This document shows, piece after piece, positions 22,655 to 35,134 of a DNA stretch of 64,000 bases. Location of the stretch: NCBI GenBank assembly GCA_944472135.2, contig OX235270.1, forward strand, positions 87,553,168 through 87,617,167. Reading direction: 5' to 3'. The number at the start of each line of letters is the position of its first letter. Within the stretch, counting starts at the first letter, position 1. The notes under the pieces were generated by a model that saw nothing but the letters and a program-made list of their open reading frames with translations, did no database searches and was not told the DNA's origin. A program made the translations under genes and the position numbers. This DNA comes from Trichobilharzia regenti (Eukaryota; Platyhelminthes; Trematoda; Strigeidida; Schistosomatidae).

Positions 22655-22875
22655 TGCATCAGAGGTCCAATGGTAGAATTCTCTCCAGTTACACAAGTGA
22701 TCGAAGCTGCATTCGCGGCTGATGCACTTCTAAACCTCAGCTAGTTTTCTAGCCGCTAGTAAACCAAAAATACGGGAAGGTTGGGTGTATGACCAGAAAC
22801 CCCACCCCATATGAACAACACCGCGGCCACCAGAACTCGAAAGTTTGAAGCCCTACGTTCCACTAAGAAGGTCAG
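22655..22875 (+). repeat. SINE B, decayed copy
   Basis: A tRNA-like head with a damaged box B (agtgatcgaagctgc) is followed by the RTE 5'-end-like body (agctagttttctagccgctagta...gggaaggttgggtgtatgaccagaaacccc). It ends with gaagccctacgttccactaagaagg, the RTE/SINE B 3' end. The body here preserves the ctagttttctagccg segment also seen at the 5' end of RTE copy R4 (47180-47205). Confidence 0.7.
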
Positions 22876-24009
22876 TAATGGAGACAAAGCAATCAAATTC
22901 TCTAGAACAATAGCTGAGTGACAGATGTGAATCCCGCTTCACCTTATTCAGCCAGGGCAACTTGGAGAGGAGAGACTTGTTTGAGGCAACTGAGTTCTAA
23001 CTAATATATGTAAGTAGTCAGTAATTCACTAGCCGAATAAGACGTATATTTCAATTTCTGGCCTTTCGTAAGGTCGTAGATAACTATATTGGGAGTTTTT
23101 AATTTTCATTTCATTATAGTCATGAAGTCATCATCTTTTAATAGGGTATACTAGATTATGTTAGATGTTGGAGTTCGATATTTTTATTTTCCAGGGTTCA
23201 ACAGGAACACGTGAATTGAACTACACTCATTATCATCTCTGCTTTTAATTTTTACTGTTAATTCACTTACAGTATTCCACTAGGACGTATCACTGTTCAC
23301 TAGTGTTAAACATTAAATTTACATTGATTCACCACTCAGCGGGAGAAAAAGCGTCATGTTTTTACAGTTCCCCCATTAAACATGGCTAGCTAAGTAGACA
23401 TACCATTACTTTCTCCCTTTGTTGTGACGCTTGTAATGTGGCTATCATAATTCTGTTATTCGTTCTGGTGACGAGTTTTATGCAGTTCTTAGGATGTCAC
23501 TTTTGAATAACACTACAGTTACTAGTTAAAGGTGAATTGTGAATTATTTGTGACTTGTATATTTAGCAAAGGCATTACGTATTACCTGTACACAGCTAGA
23601 AAAAGACTCTTTCCGTCTTCTTGTTGTGTATCATCATTTTGATATTTGTTCACAAATGAAATTATGAAATGCGACATCCCTTCGCACTTTTCTGTCTACT
23701 CCCTCATTGCTATTCGGGGAAAATTTGTATTTTTCTGAGCAAGGGAGACCTAACCACGAAGTGAAGTAGGAAAATGAAGTGACTCTTATTATCCTAAAGA
23801 TACTAATCAACTCATTCACTTTTGAATAAAGTTTTGCTAAATGTTGCTAATTAGTTGATTTGGAGGTCTCATTGCTGATAATGATAGATTTTGTTTGTAC
23901 TAGGTAAGAGGAATTAGGTGAAAATCTAATTAGGAGTCAATATCAGATAAAGAACATAGGTTATCTGCAAGTATTTTTGTCCGAAAACGACAAAGACTGT
24001 GAATAGATA
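22876..24009. other. Non-coding stretch
   Basis: No gene recognised. A 61-codon minus-strand frame at 23634-23819 has no family resemblance. Confidence 0.5.
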
Positions 24010-24442
24010 ATTTGGTTGGGCAGTAGTCAGTGACTAGTGTAGTATGTCTAGTCCTTTGTTTAGTGCAGACTGAATTCTATCAGTCAAGTTCTAGGTAGCT
24101 CACCATCACGGTACACTTTGAACTGTTGATGGCAATCAGCAGGAAGACTTGGTACTAGTTTTCATGCTGGTTGGCACTCGTCAGCAAGGCGTATCTCCAA
24201 CCTCAAAGGAACTCATGTCGCTTCTGAGATTCGAACTCACGTTACCCATTGCTGCAGCCAGAGACGTAACCACTAAGCTATTCAGAGCGACGACTGACCT
24301 CCTGTAGAACAATTTAAAGTGAACCGTGGTAGCGAACCACCTAGAATGCTGGTCACACTGAAAACTTGACTGATAGAACTCAGTTTACACTAAACAAAGG
24401 ACTAGACACATTACACCAGTTACTGACTAGTGTCCAACCAAA
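24010..24442. repeat. SINE C foldback unit
   Basis: A plus-oriented copy of the SINE C 5' arm (24010-24126) is followed by a complete minus-oriented SINE C (24127-24442). The ~120-bp arms at both ends are therefore inverted repeats around the SINE tail and tRNA-like centre. The left arm has a small internal deletion relative to the right. Confidence 0.75.
24127..24442 (-). repeat. SINE C, complete copy
   Basis: Read on the minus strand there is a 5' arm (about 24442-24310), a tRNA-like centre (about 24295-24215) and a 3' tail (to 24127). The centre has box A tagcttagtgg and box B gagttcgaatctcag. The tRNA-like part does not start at the element's 5' end but follows a ~130-bp arm, which is unusual for a SINE. 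Confidence 0.75.
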
Positions 24443-24453
24443 GTATCCATTAC

Positions 24454-24620
24454 AGTTCTACAAGAGGTCAGTCGCGAGTCTGAATAGCTCAGTGGTAATG
24501 TCTCTGACTGCAGCAATGGGTGACGCGGTTTCGAATATCAGAAGGGACATGAGCTGCTTCAAGTTTGCAGATATGCATTGCTGACGAGTTCCAAATAACA
24601 CGATACCCAGGCTCAAGGCT
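24454..24620 (+). repeat. SINE C, 5'-truncated copy
   Basis: It starts at the end of the 5' arm (agttctacaagaggtcagtcg). The tRNA-like centre (box A tagctcagtgg, box B ggtttcgaatatcag, mutated) and part of the tail (gctgacgagtt) follow. It lies immediately beside and in opposite orientation to the complete copy. Confidence 0.75.
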
Positions 24621-25271
24621 GCTTGCAATCTGCCTCCAACAGTCCAACACTATGAAGGCAAGTTAATGTGAATAAATCATAGTGCATAGGTGATATTCGT
24701 CAGAGTTGGTCATGTTTGCTGTTGAAGCTGGATATTACACTCGGGAATTAATGGAGTAATAATAATAGTGGTAAAGTAAACATTGTGGGAAAAGAAATAG
24801 TAGACTACAGGTGTAGAGCTAAAAATTTCAATATTCGCCTGAACTTTACCTGAATTTATGTCAGTTTAGGAAAAAAGCTAATTGTTTTATATGTATGTCT
24901 TTCACTTGTGCAGTACTGATATCGATGAATTGTCAGAAAATTGAGTAAATAAGATCCTGTGTAGAGAAAAACACGTACCCCTAATGTCTATGGAGTTTCT
25001 AAAAATTACAACAAGACCAAATCAATTGATTTAAATGTCTAGTAAAGTCTAAATTTACTGGGTATGATAATATTTTGAAATATCCACTTTTTAAATTGTA
25101 AGTGTTGTTGGGATGATTTCTAAGTAAATTTACTGATCTTGGGTATTCGACAGTGAGTAACTGTCGTCATGTTAATAGCTCACGGTTTAGCGAAACTTGA
25201 ATTGGACGCCTATCTTGTTCTACTTTTATTTGTCATAGTATACGAAGGTCGCATGGTATTTATTTCATTCC
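24621..25271. other. Non-coding stretch
   Basis: Nothing recognised. Confidence 0.5.
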
Positions 25272-25455
25272 TTTGCGTTTCCAACGGGATGTAGGGCTTA
25301 AAGCTTGAGTTTTGAAGTTGCAGTAGCATTGGTGTTCACTTTTTTACGGAGTAGGGTTGCTATCCTCACATCCAACCTTCTCTCCTTACCAGGCTTATTA
25401 CTGACTGAGTGAGGCTAAGGTGGGTATCAAAACCCCACCACGCTCATGGTTAGTA
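25272..25455 (-). repeat. SINE B, minus-strand copy
   Basis: On the minus strand the body (ggttggatgtgaggatagcaaccctac) leads to caagctttaagccctacatcccgttgg, the family 3' end. The tRNA-like head is largely lost. Confidence 0.65.
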
Positions 25456-25520
25456 AATATTCTATGTCTGAAACACTAACACCGGGAGCATTTTAATAAG
25501 CCTTAGTTAAGTATGACTTT

Positions 25521-25733
25521 GTGCGTTGGTGGTATAGCGGTTAGGATGCTCGCCGACCATGCACACGGTACGGGATTCGATCCTCGGCCGACGCACTCCT
25601 TTACCTCGCTAAGCCAGTAATAAGACTGGTAGAAAGGAAAGGTTGGGCATGAGACTAGCAACCCCATACAGAAACTTCAAGCCTCTAGCTTGAAGTCCTA
25701 TGTTCCACTGGGGAACTTGAAGGAAAAAAAATA
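25521..25733 (+). repeat. SINE B, well preserved copy
   Basis: The tRNA-like head has box A tggtatagcggtt and box B gattcgatcctcg. The RTE-5'-like body is aaaggttgggcatgagactagcaacccc. The RTE-like 3' end is cttgaagtcctatgttccactgggg, followed by an A-rich end. The ~30-bp segment with the gtaaa...ctgct motif is shortened. Confidence 0.85.
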
Positions 25734-27411
25734 TGACTTTATATCAAACATGCTCAAACCAAGTTCATTTCTAACAGTTTGAAAAATTTGGGCCGGGATT
25801 CGATCTCCTGCCGACGAACACCTGATATCTATGATCAGCCTGCAAAATTTGGGCTGCCAATATCACATGCTGAAAATTCCATACCTGTACCAAAAATACG
25901 GTGTGGAATCAAGCTATAATAAAAAAAGTGATACTTTTTTTAAGTAAATTGCAGGATCTAGTCTTGCATATGATTTTCTCGGCTCTGAAAAATTATTATG
26001 AGTCACTAAAAAACGTGATATCATTAATGATATAAACTAATGTGTTTATGTATGAATGAAGGTTAGGGTGATTTTTTAACCACAAACATAATCCTAATGA
26101 CACTTATGAATTAACTGTTTCGTTGGAGACACTGACACAGAATAAGAAAGCACGACAGTCTTTCAGCAGGTAAGTTTAGATTTTAAAAAGGAATTTACTG
26201 TGATGAATTCAATGATGGAAACTTGTTGTATTTCACCTTTAATTAAATCTAAACAGTTGATCTTTAAAGATTTCTTAAAATAATTATAAAATAAATTATA
26301 AAATAATTTTTATTTTAAGTAATTTATAATGATTCAATCTGACTCGGGGCTCAAATTATTCCGAGAAATTCTTAGCATCTACGGACTGGATACTTCTAGT
26401 TAATCTTTGGCTATATGCATTCTCCCCTTAAAGGAATTTGCCCAAGTGATTCTCTTTGTAATCACAAATTAAGCTAAAACACTTAACTGTTTATCCAATT
26501 TACGCTGAACTGATTTCACAGGTGTTCGTTCTATATATTTATACATTTATAAGTCGGTAAATGCAACAATAATAAAGTCGACAAACAACTGTTGCAGATT
26601 GCCAGACATACTTCAATATATTGTGCCTTTAGTTGATGATAGATGCAAAGAAACCGAATTCCGTTATTTTCTATTAAATAACATTAACCACTATAAGGGA
26701 AAATATTCCGGTCCAATATTACATGCTGAATAGATGAATGACGTCGACCATATGTTAGTAGAGAAAGCCACAGTTATCAGATATCTCTAAGAAAGCTTGA
26801 ATGAACATTAATTAATTTGAAAGTCAGAGATATTATGGTTAAGAAATTTCATGCTGGAAATGAATTTCCATCAGTAAGTTTTGATGAACCGATATCTGTC
26901 AGAAGTGAATCGATTAACCACAACCATAGTACTTTAACGACTCAACTAATTTTTATGGAAAAACCGGTAGAAGTTCATAGACCTAAGTTTTGTACTCACT
27001 AATATATATATCAGTAAGGCGAATCTGAAGCCTTATAGGGATTAATATTACCTCAGAGATTCTGATTTGCTCTACCTGCAGCTGCAGTCGAAATCATCAG
27101 CTGATGTTGTTATCGTACTGAAACTATACTGAACTCGACCTCTTCTCGAATTCTGATCTTTACAGCACCTGAGATCACTAAGTGGCGGATAAGCTTCTTG
27201 GACGAGTGCCAATAAGCTTCAGGTCCAGGTAAGACGCATACAGCCCTAGAAAGTCAATTTAAAATATACCTCACTACAAGGTTTCCCATTTCTGTGACCA
27301 CATTACAAACGTGAGTGACACAATCGACGGCACAATGAACAGTAAACATCATGACATTGATAAGCTCCTAGTTTCTACTGTTAGAGGTAAGTCAATTTAG
27401 AAATGGACAGT
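25734..27411. other. Non-coding stretch with a repeat and a lone splice-donor-like site
   Basis: At 26290-26400 there is a repeat also found at 30570-30655 (gactcggggctcaaattattcc against gactcggcgttcaaattattcc). A strong donor consensus CAG|GTAAGT occurs at about 26170 after a short open frame that looks protein-like (ELTVSLETLTQNKKARQSF), but no convincing acceptor precedes it. A fragment resembling the SINE C tail lies near 27210-27235. Confidence 0.45.
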
Positions 27412-27530
27412 GTAAGTAGTAGGGATTTCATCATGAACTGACATCAGTTAGAGAAGCATTGGAAAACCTGCAGGGATTACTGGACATTTGTTTCGTCCCA
27501 GTTTGATACTCTTCACCAGCACTTATTTGC
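27412..27530 (+). repeat. Family D solo arm
   Basis: The stretch ctgacatcagttagagaagcattggaaaacc...ttactggacatttgtttcgtcccag is the arm sequence of the tRNA-like foldback family D (42815-43145, 55067-55640), here without its partner arm or tRNA-like centre. Confidence 0.65.
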
Positions 27531-28379
27531 TGTCTGTACCAAAAGTGAATTCAGATATTCTGCTTTCGTGAGACAAACTGAAAAAATAGGTCTCCATTTA
27601 TTTTATAAAAAGATGTCATAACAAAAACAAGTAAGATGCATATATATATATACATATATAATTTTCCTCTGTAAGATTTATTCACAACCGAACAAACATA
27701 CATAGGAATCATGGAGAAATATCTGTATTCCTAGTTCGTGATATATCTCAAAAGAATCAATAAAGACAATGTGAGAAAGTAATAAATCTAAAATCTCAAT
27801 TCACTGCTTCAGAAACTATGAAATAACAAAATGGAATTTATAGTAGTTTCATACTTTATCGCTAATACTTTTTATTTTAATTTTCTCAGCAGTAAATTGA
27901 CAGCACTACCTTATCGGTTGTTTGAGCATTACGCTTTAAATTATCAAATAGTAAAGAGGTGTGTAAAGTATAGCTTTTTGACTGAATATTGTCTTTCACC
28001 AGAAAAAAGAGTTGTGAATTTCTAAACGGTAAAATGTAGACAGTGCCATAGATTCGTAGAAATACTTGATTAAAAGTGCGTATGCAAAAGATGATAACCA
28101 AACTCATAGATAAGCCGAAGTTACTCCAGAAGTGGTTCTCATAGTCCCTTATATATATTCATCCTCGTCTTGTACTCTCCATTGACATACTACCTTTTAG
28201 AAATGTCACCAAAAATGACCAAAAAATCTTAGGTATATGACTCTGTTTTGTAACTATGCAATTTAATGAACTGCATTGCAATGAAGCATCTGAGGGATGA
28301 ATAGAGTAATTTAGTCAATCAAAAGTGGGAAGAAATATTAGTCATTTTCAGTTTACGTCCTACAACTTACTGTTTTCAT
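27531..28379. other. Non-coding AT-rich stretch
   Basis: There is an imperfect (TA)n run at about 27639-27661. No gene recognised. Confidence 0.5.
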
Positions 28380-28608
28380 TGCGTTGGTGGCATAGCAGAA
28401 GTATGCTTGTCAACCATGCATGTGGTCCGCTGTTCAATCCCCGCCCAACGAACTCCTTTACCTTGCTAAGCTAGTAATAGAGCTGGTAAAGAAGGAAGGC
28501 TAGGAATGAGGCTAACAACCCCATCCCGTAACAGTGAACAAAACCGCTAGCAAAACTTCAAGCCTCTAACTTGAAGCCCTATGTTCTATTGAGAACTTAA
28601 GGAAGTGA
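28380..28608 (+). repeat. SINE B copy
   Basis: The tRNA-like head has box A ggcatagcaga and box B gttcaatccccgc, both slightly changed. The body (aggctaggaatgaggctaacaacccc) and the 3' end (cttgaagccctatgttctattgagaac) follow in the usual order. Confidence 0.8.
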
Positions 28609-29765
28609 AACAATCGTTGTTTTCGACACGAAGTTCTAGAGACACACGATTATATTTGTATACATAACTTTTGTTGGACTTAGATACTTCATACCTACTT
28701 ATCTTACATAATACATTAAGCTTCATCTTTAAAATGTCAAAATGGGATTATAATTTCTTTTCTTAAACTAAAAGATTTAGACGATTATGAAGAAGTGGAA
28801 AGAGACAAAAAGGTAGAGGGATTGAGTTCTGCATACTCGATACACTTTATCTCCTAATAAGTGCTTCAGGTAGACAAGTTATTGGATTTGAAGTGTATAT
28901 GAAGAAAAGAGAGTTGGGAAATTCATAGTAACATCATGTGATATATATTATTTTATGCTAAATCACCTGGGCCATTATTATCTTAAGAGGAGATTAATAA
29001 ACAAGCGGACACGTTTTCTAAATACCTAATCTAATCTCATTACATTTTTTACAAAACGTGAAAATTGGAAATCTATTCAGCAACTTTTTTAATAAAAATA
29101 TATTCAGTATGGTAGTTTATAGGTTCTAATGTACAACGATAGTTGACTATGAAATGATTGGAGGAAATCTTTTGCTTCGGTTAACGATTTTGGTATTTTA
29201 TCCTGTGGGATAAGTCGTTTAACTGAGAAATTTTCAGTTTTTCGGTGTTGAATAATTTCGTCCAGAAGGACAATAAGGCCTCGTGATGAAACCATCAAAC
29301 TTAAACAGCAGAACAACATCAAAATTGTTGGTGATTATCGCTGTTATCCTAGCCCATTGATCAAGTTACACAGCGTAAGTGGAAATTATCTGAAATCGAC
29401 GGACCACATCATGCATTAGATTCAATTTTGGCAATCAAAATAATCATTATGAAATTATTACAATACTTTGAAAAACAAAACAAAGAATAGCCTATTGAAG
29501 TATTAAAAACAATATGAATGATTTAGAATTTGTCCTTGTTTATATACTTCTGCGGATGATAGTTCGGTGAAATAACTTTTTTCAACCGCCAGTTTTATAA
29601 GTGTCTCATGATAGCTGTAATAAATAAGTTGGCTTCCTAAATATGGTGGATTCAGACCTACACTATATATATATATCGTCGTTACTATGATGACCGGTTA
29701 TGCGGTGAATATATTTTGGCGTAGAAGAAATTGTGTAAGAGATTAGCTACAGAGTGATGGAAAAA
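28609..29765. other. Non-coding AT-rich stretch
   Basis: No gene recognised. A 72-codon minus-strand frame near 29104-29322 has no family resemblance. Confidence 0.5.
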
Positions 29766-30829
29766 ATTTTGTGTGACAAACATGCCTGACTGAATTCAAT
29801 CATAAAATATTGTAGAATGGGAGACAATGGTGGTGATTAGTCATAAAAGATTCGTAAAATGTGAGGTAGGAAAAGTTGGCAAGTCAGTTCCACGGTTATA
29901 GGAGCTTTTCTTCTTTTGCTTTACTTATTATTATTTGTCATAATGTATAACCTTCATTCTAACATTGAATACAATCAAGTTTTCCATTTATACTATCTGG
30001 ACTAATTATTTGTGATATTATCTTTTTTCTCAATATATAACTCCACCTGTTTCATTTCACATACTGGTTATTTCATGATGAACTTCTGATTGCAGGTTGA
30101 TCTCTGAAGCCTTGCATGGTTTAATCGCCTCGAATGCAGTTTATGGGAGAGAAGGAATAGACTTATCACCTATATGGCAAACTCTAATGAAGCGAGACAG
30201 ATGAGAAAACAACGAAAAAAAACCTCTATGAACTTCTGTGACCTTTATGAAAATATTATCGTGTTTATCACATGTGAATTGACGTCTTTTCCATATGACA
30301 AATAACATATATATATATATATATATATATATGCAGACAAGTATACACAATGACAATTTGATATTGATCATTACAAATATGTGATGACTGCTTACATATT
30401 TCTATTGGTACAAGTGTCAATTGACAAGCGACCTTCAAATGAACTGACTTCAATTTATGTAATTCTTGACTACATATTTATTGATTAATAAAAACCCAAT
30501 AATTCTGCTGAAGAAGCTGTTTAGAAAAATCTTGTTTTGATTTTTCTTAAATACGCTGGGATTATTTGAAATAATTTATATTGATTCGATCTGACTCGGC
30601 GTTCAAATTATTCCAGGGAATTGGTAACATCTACTGTCTGGAAACCTATAATGTTACCATCTCCTCTTCAATACCTATTACTTCGTGCTAGCCACTCACC
30701 CAACACCTTTTATATCCTAACCCAAATTCTACGAATTTTTTATGACTAATCACCACCAATGTCTCCCATTCCGCAATATTTTGTGATTGAATTCAGCCTA
30801 ATATTTATTTTGTCACCCCCATAACTAAC
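29766..30829. repeat. ~1-kb unit with ~110-bp inverted terminal arms (family E)
   Basis: The left arm (29766-29880) contains gaattcaatcataaaatattg and tgggagacaatggtggtgatt. It is matched by the reverse complement of 30685-30829 with moderate divergence. The interior includes an (AT)n run at 30307-30332. It also includes, at 30570-30655, a segment repeated at 26320-26400. No transposase frame is visible, so this could be a MITE-like element or simply two opposed copies of a short repeat. Confidence 0.55.
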
Positions 30830-33800
30830 CTGTTATTTTACGTATATATGTATATATATACTGTGGAGTGAGTTTGATTAAAAATTACTACTTAGTATGA
30901 TCTAACTGGATTCCAGCGGAAACATTAATAAAAATAAATGATTGCAAGTGAGTAAATTGGATTAAAGTATGATCCTGAAGAAACAGTACATACTCAAAGA
31001 CTGTTTTATAGTTGCATTTATAAATGAAGTGAAATGGTGCTCCCATTAGGATGGTTGCTCATAAAGACAGTTCCATACTTTATTTAAGCCATCTGAGGTT
31101 GAGGTAAAGGAAAAAATGAACATTATTACCACTGAAAAACCACAGTCTTCAGTATAAAACATTTCTATATGGTTCATCATATTATTTGTTGCAGTTATTC
31201 AGTGAGAAAACAAAATTAATATTACCTTGTCTGCTATCTTAAGGTGAACTTATGACAATCTAGCTGTAAAATTTTCATAATTACTTTCCATAGTCCTACA
31301 GTACTTAGGAATATTGAAATACAGTTCTTACATGTCTGCTTCCACCTCTTCGTAACTGCTCATTTTAGAGTTCTTACAATATTTTCGGCAGAATGCGCCT
31401 TTAACGATTAAAATACCTGATTTCACGGGAGTAGATGAATTGGAATATACAAATAAATGTAGTCCAGTATTGGTCCTTTTCCTCCAGTTTTTTGAAATAT
31501 AATGGTCAGTTAGAGATAACTGATATGTGTTGATACAAAGAAACTACTTCCTAAGATACATCTTTCCAAGGTATCAGCATTAAAGCCATCCCTGAAATCA
31601 AGGATGATAGAAAACATTTCCATAGGGAAGGAAAGCAGGTGACAGCTCGAAGGGTTTTGTTTGAAGTTTTCACGTGTTAACCAAAGAGGATATCTGTTCT
31701 CTATCAAGAGATTGTCTTTAATGGTGTATCTCTTTTTCCCAGGCATAAAGGTTACCTATACATCAAGCATTCTTATCAGGTAGCATAACGAGATCTGTCT
31801 TGTGACCAGTACGTACCCAGCTTTAGAAATTCATCAGTTAACTATTCAATGATAGTCTTTCACCGGCTTATAATTTCCTTAAAAGCTCTACATCAAGGAA
31901 GAGAATGCCAGGCTTGTTTCTATTTTAAACGGGTGAGGTGGCGGCTATTAAATTTAATTATTACGTAATTAAAGTCACAACAGATCATTTTCCTTACTGA
32001 TCATAAAACGTTTTACAGTCAAAGTCCTCTTCGCAGGTCCTGTGACAACTTCATCACTCACTTGTAATTTACATAATTTAAATTCTAACTACATATTTAG
32101 TGTGAATCTGAGTAGAAGGTGTTTTCTGATGTGCAGTTAATAGTCTCTATTAGTCGGATATTAGTGTTCGACAACAAGTGTTTATTAAAAATGTCAGTTT
32201 TCTTAAAATTATAAGAAACAGGAAAACAGCCTACCATCCTTATTTAAACTAGTTATTATTGATGTAAATATACTTTTTGAATGCTAGCCACAACTGTATC
32301 AGATAAAATTGGTAAACTAAAGAATGAAATTACATAAAATAAATATAGTTTGCTCTGTTGAAAGTCTAAGAATTACCAGTGTCATTAGTAGGTTTAGATG
32401 GTCATAGAAACTAAAGTGCTGGACAATATATCATCTTTTTTCTTAAAGTTCGATTGACTAATTTTCACTCATAACTAAAACTGCAAATAAAAATAATCTG
32501 TATGAAATTATACTACAGAGCAAGTCCTGTTGCTTAGCCAATTTTTTATTTGCTCTTCGCGATTGGGAAATAGCTTCCTTAGGAAACCTCTTTTCTAGGA
32601 GGCAAAAAAAACAAATAAATAAATAAAGACATAAACTTAATGGGAAAAAGTTTAAGTGTAAGGTAGTTTTATTTACAAAAATATACCTTCTCTTTACCAT
32701 CTTTATCTGTCTGCTGGTGTTCCTGTCATCATATACCCACCCAAGCCTTTGAGGCATAGACAAAGTCGATGAAAGTAGTAGGTAAAACAAGAAAGAAGTA
32801 CACACATTATCTATATCCTAATCTGAATTATAATAATTATAGGGAAAATGGTTAGACTGTAAAATGTAGATTTTTAAAGATAGGATAAAAAAAAAATACA
32901 AAGGGGCGAGTAAAGAAGTTTGTTCATTGCCATAGTAACGTGGTACGAACAAAAATCAAATCGAATTATGAAAAACACTTTTTACATACAGCTTAATAAA
33001 TTTATCGAACTATGTGAAATGGGAAAACCATTACTATTACTTGCCAAACGCACAGATTATTCAAAACGTGTGGCTATTGATGCATGCTATTGATGTAACA
33101 GTGTTAAGAACCAGGCAAGTTTAATGCCTTATAGCACAATAGAGAATAATGTAATATGTGATTTGTTGGTAAGTGCTAAAACGAGCAAAGCAGCTTCTGA
33201 CAGCTCTTGCTTTTTAAGTTAAAGAATGAATGATTATGAAAGAAATGTAAATTGTTGAAAATTTTAAGGGTTGACTGAATACCGATATTCAACTAGACTT
33301 CATTTGCAATATTTAGACTAAACGATACACAATTTTCTACATAGGGGGAAGGTGAAAAACGAAGAGTACATTGAAGTTCTGAACCGATTCAGTACAATAT
33401 TCATATCTATGATTGTAGTATAGTATAGCTGAAGTACTGCAGTAATAAGCAGTCAATCTTTACAAGTAGATAAAATGTCAATGTAATGAGTGAAATTCTA
33501 TGAAATTTTGAAATCATACATTATTTGTCATTCATAATCATTTACTTTGTAATATTGGTGTTCATTTTAGTACTACAATTTTACATTTTACCACATACGT
33601 ATACTTTGGACTATAATCTATTAACAATCTATTTGCAAATAACTTTCAGAATTCTGACCAAAATGATTCAAAGTAATGCTTTAAAAATCACGAATGCTGT
33701 CAATAACAATCATTCTTTCATTATTATGGATTTATAACTGTAGAAGCTAATGACGATGAATTTATAGAAAAGAATATTCTTTGTTCAGTAATCAATCTTT

Positions 33801-34276
33801 TGAAAACATAGGGTTGCATTTCTGAGTCATGGACTGGTATCTAAGAGCCACTAAGGTGTAAACGACGTAGTGATATTTATTATTTAAAAGCTGGTAGTGG
33901 TTTCATCAAGTAAGTTTTCAGAATAACGATTATCATTACACCCTCATTTTGGATGTTGTAGGCCTTAGGAATAAAGGTTCAGCTAGATCTATTACATCTC
34001 AAAAAGTTACATTTGAGGTTTTGAGAATGTTTATTGGCATTTCAGTATGTAAAAATAATTATAACAGGAAACAAGAATGATGTCGTTGTTTTCATTTGAC
34101 TGCTGATTCTGCCTTATCTAATATCTGCATTTTTATATGTGTTAGTACACCAAACTACTTTTACACGACGGATAGTTTTCTAAATGAATTTAGAGAAAAC
34201 ACTGGTTGCATTACCTCTAGATGTGATTACGCTGTTGTAGATGATTAGTGAGATCTGGACATCTAGTTTTTCTTAG
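30830..34276. other. Non-coding AT-rich stretch
   Basis: No gene called. A 115-codon minus-strand frame at 32458-32805 is low-complexity, rich in Leu and Phe, and without recognisable domains. A fragment near 33768-33800 resembles the PLE sequence at 7786-7830. Confidence 0.5.
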
Positions 34277-34445
34277 TGATTCTCATCAACAGAGTTCTAC
34301 CGAAGCCTCAGGAGAACTAAACACTCATCGTACCGTTCAAACTATGTCATCCCCCGATGAAGCCATGGATGTTATCTTTCAGCAGTGCAAGCAATCGCTC
34401 TCAGATTATACTAGTTCCCTAGAAAAGGCTACATTCTGGGTATTG
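34277..34445 (+). CDS. Candidate internal coding exon of an unknown host gene
   Basis: I do not recognise the protein. What can be seen is a strong acceptor (tttttcttag, ending at 34276), an open frame of about 56 codons and a strong donor (attg|gtaaagt, exon end about 34445). The peptide is Ser-, Gln- and acid-rich, with QTMSSPDEAMDVIFQQCKQ followed by SLSDYTSSLEKA. This composition looks like real protein rather than random AT-rich translation. An alternative acceptor at 34248 would add nine codons, and an alternative donor at 34439 would shorten the exon by six bases. The same strand carries the candidate terminal exon at 51966-52241, so both could belong to one gene with a long, repeat-filled intron. 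Without transcript data this is a suggestion only. Confidence 0.35.
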
Positions 34446-34836
34446 GTAAAGTACATAACACTTCTCTATATGTTCTTCACTTCTTCTTCCGCATTAATTA
34501 ATTATATTTTGCAATCTTATATTTTAATATGTTGTCCAATCGTGAGTATGGTTAGACCTTTTTGAATTCAAGCAATCAGTTGCGAAAGAAATCCTCATAA
34601 TGACAATACTAACGGAATTATTATTATTATTGATCTAAGGTATTTGAAGCTCTTTCTAATCCTGAAATGATTTTATGATCAGTAGGCCTGGGTCAATTGA
34701 TTATTGTATCTAGGTTATATAAAACAATCTCCTTTTACAAAATTAATCATAACAAATTTAAGAGTCCTTAATGTTTCACGTAATATTTATAATTAATTAT
34801 GGGGTGTCAAAGTAGTGAAAAACAGTAACTAAGCTG

Positions 34837-34998
34837 AGGCCAGCGCACTCCTTTACCTCACTGAGCCAGAAATAATGCTGGTAAAGAGGAAAGGTTAGGC
34901 ATGAGGCTAGCAACCCCATCCTGTAAAATAAACACCACTGCTACAGAAACTTCAAGCCACTAGCTTGGAGCCCTATGTTCCACTGGGAGCGTGAAGGA
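34837..34998 (+). repeat. SINE B, 5'-truncated copy
   Basis: The copy lacks most of the tRNA-like head (starts at about gaggccagcgcactcc). The body (aaaggttaggcatgaggctagcaacccc) and the 3' end (cttggagccctatgttccactggg) are well preserved. Confidence 0.8.
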
Positions 34999-35134
34999 TA
35001 AATTATTTTTATTTATTAAGCTGAGGATTCCCATCATTTCTGTTAAGTGTAATAGTTTTGATCGTATCAGTTGTATAACTAATGCAGCTTGTAGTAAAGA
35101 TGTATCCATATATATTCGAACATAACCTAATCTT

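Noticed and set aside
25521..25595. Genuine tRNA gene candidates at the heads of SINE B and C copies.
   Set aside because: The tRNA-like parts recur with the same 3' bodies and have incomplete stems, so they are SINE heads, not functional tRNA genes.
26086..26170. Short protein-like frame ending at a perfect splice donor.
   Set aside because: An in-frame stop lies just upstream and no acceptor could be identified; kept only as a note in the stretch description.
32458..32805. 115-codon minus-strand open frame.
   Set aside because: Leu/Phe-rich composition typical of chance frames in AT-rich DNA, with no recognisable domain or splice context.
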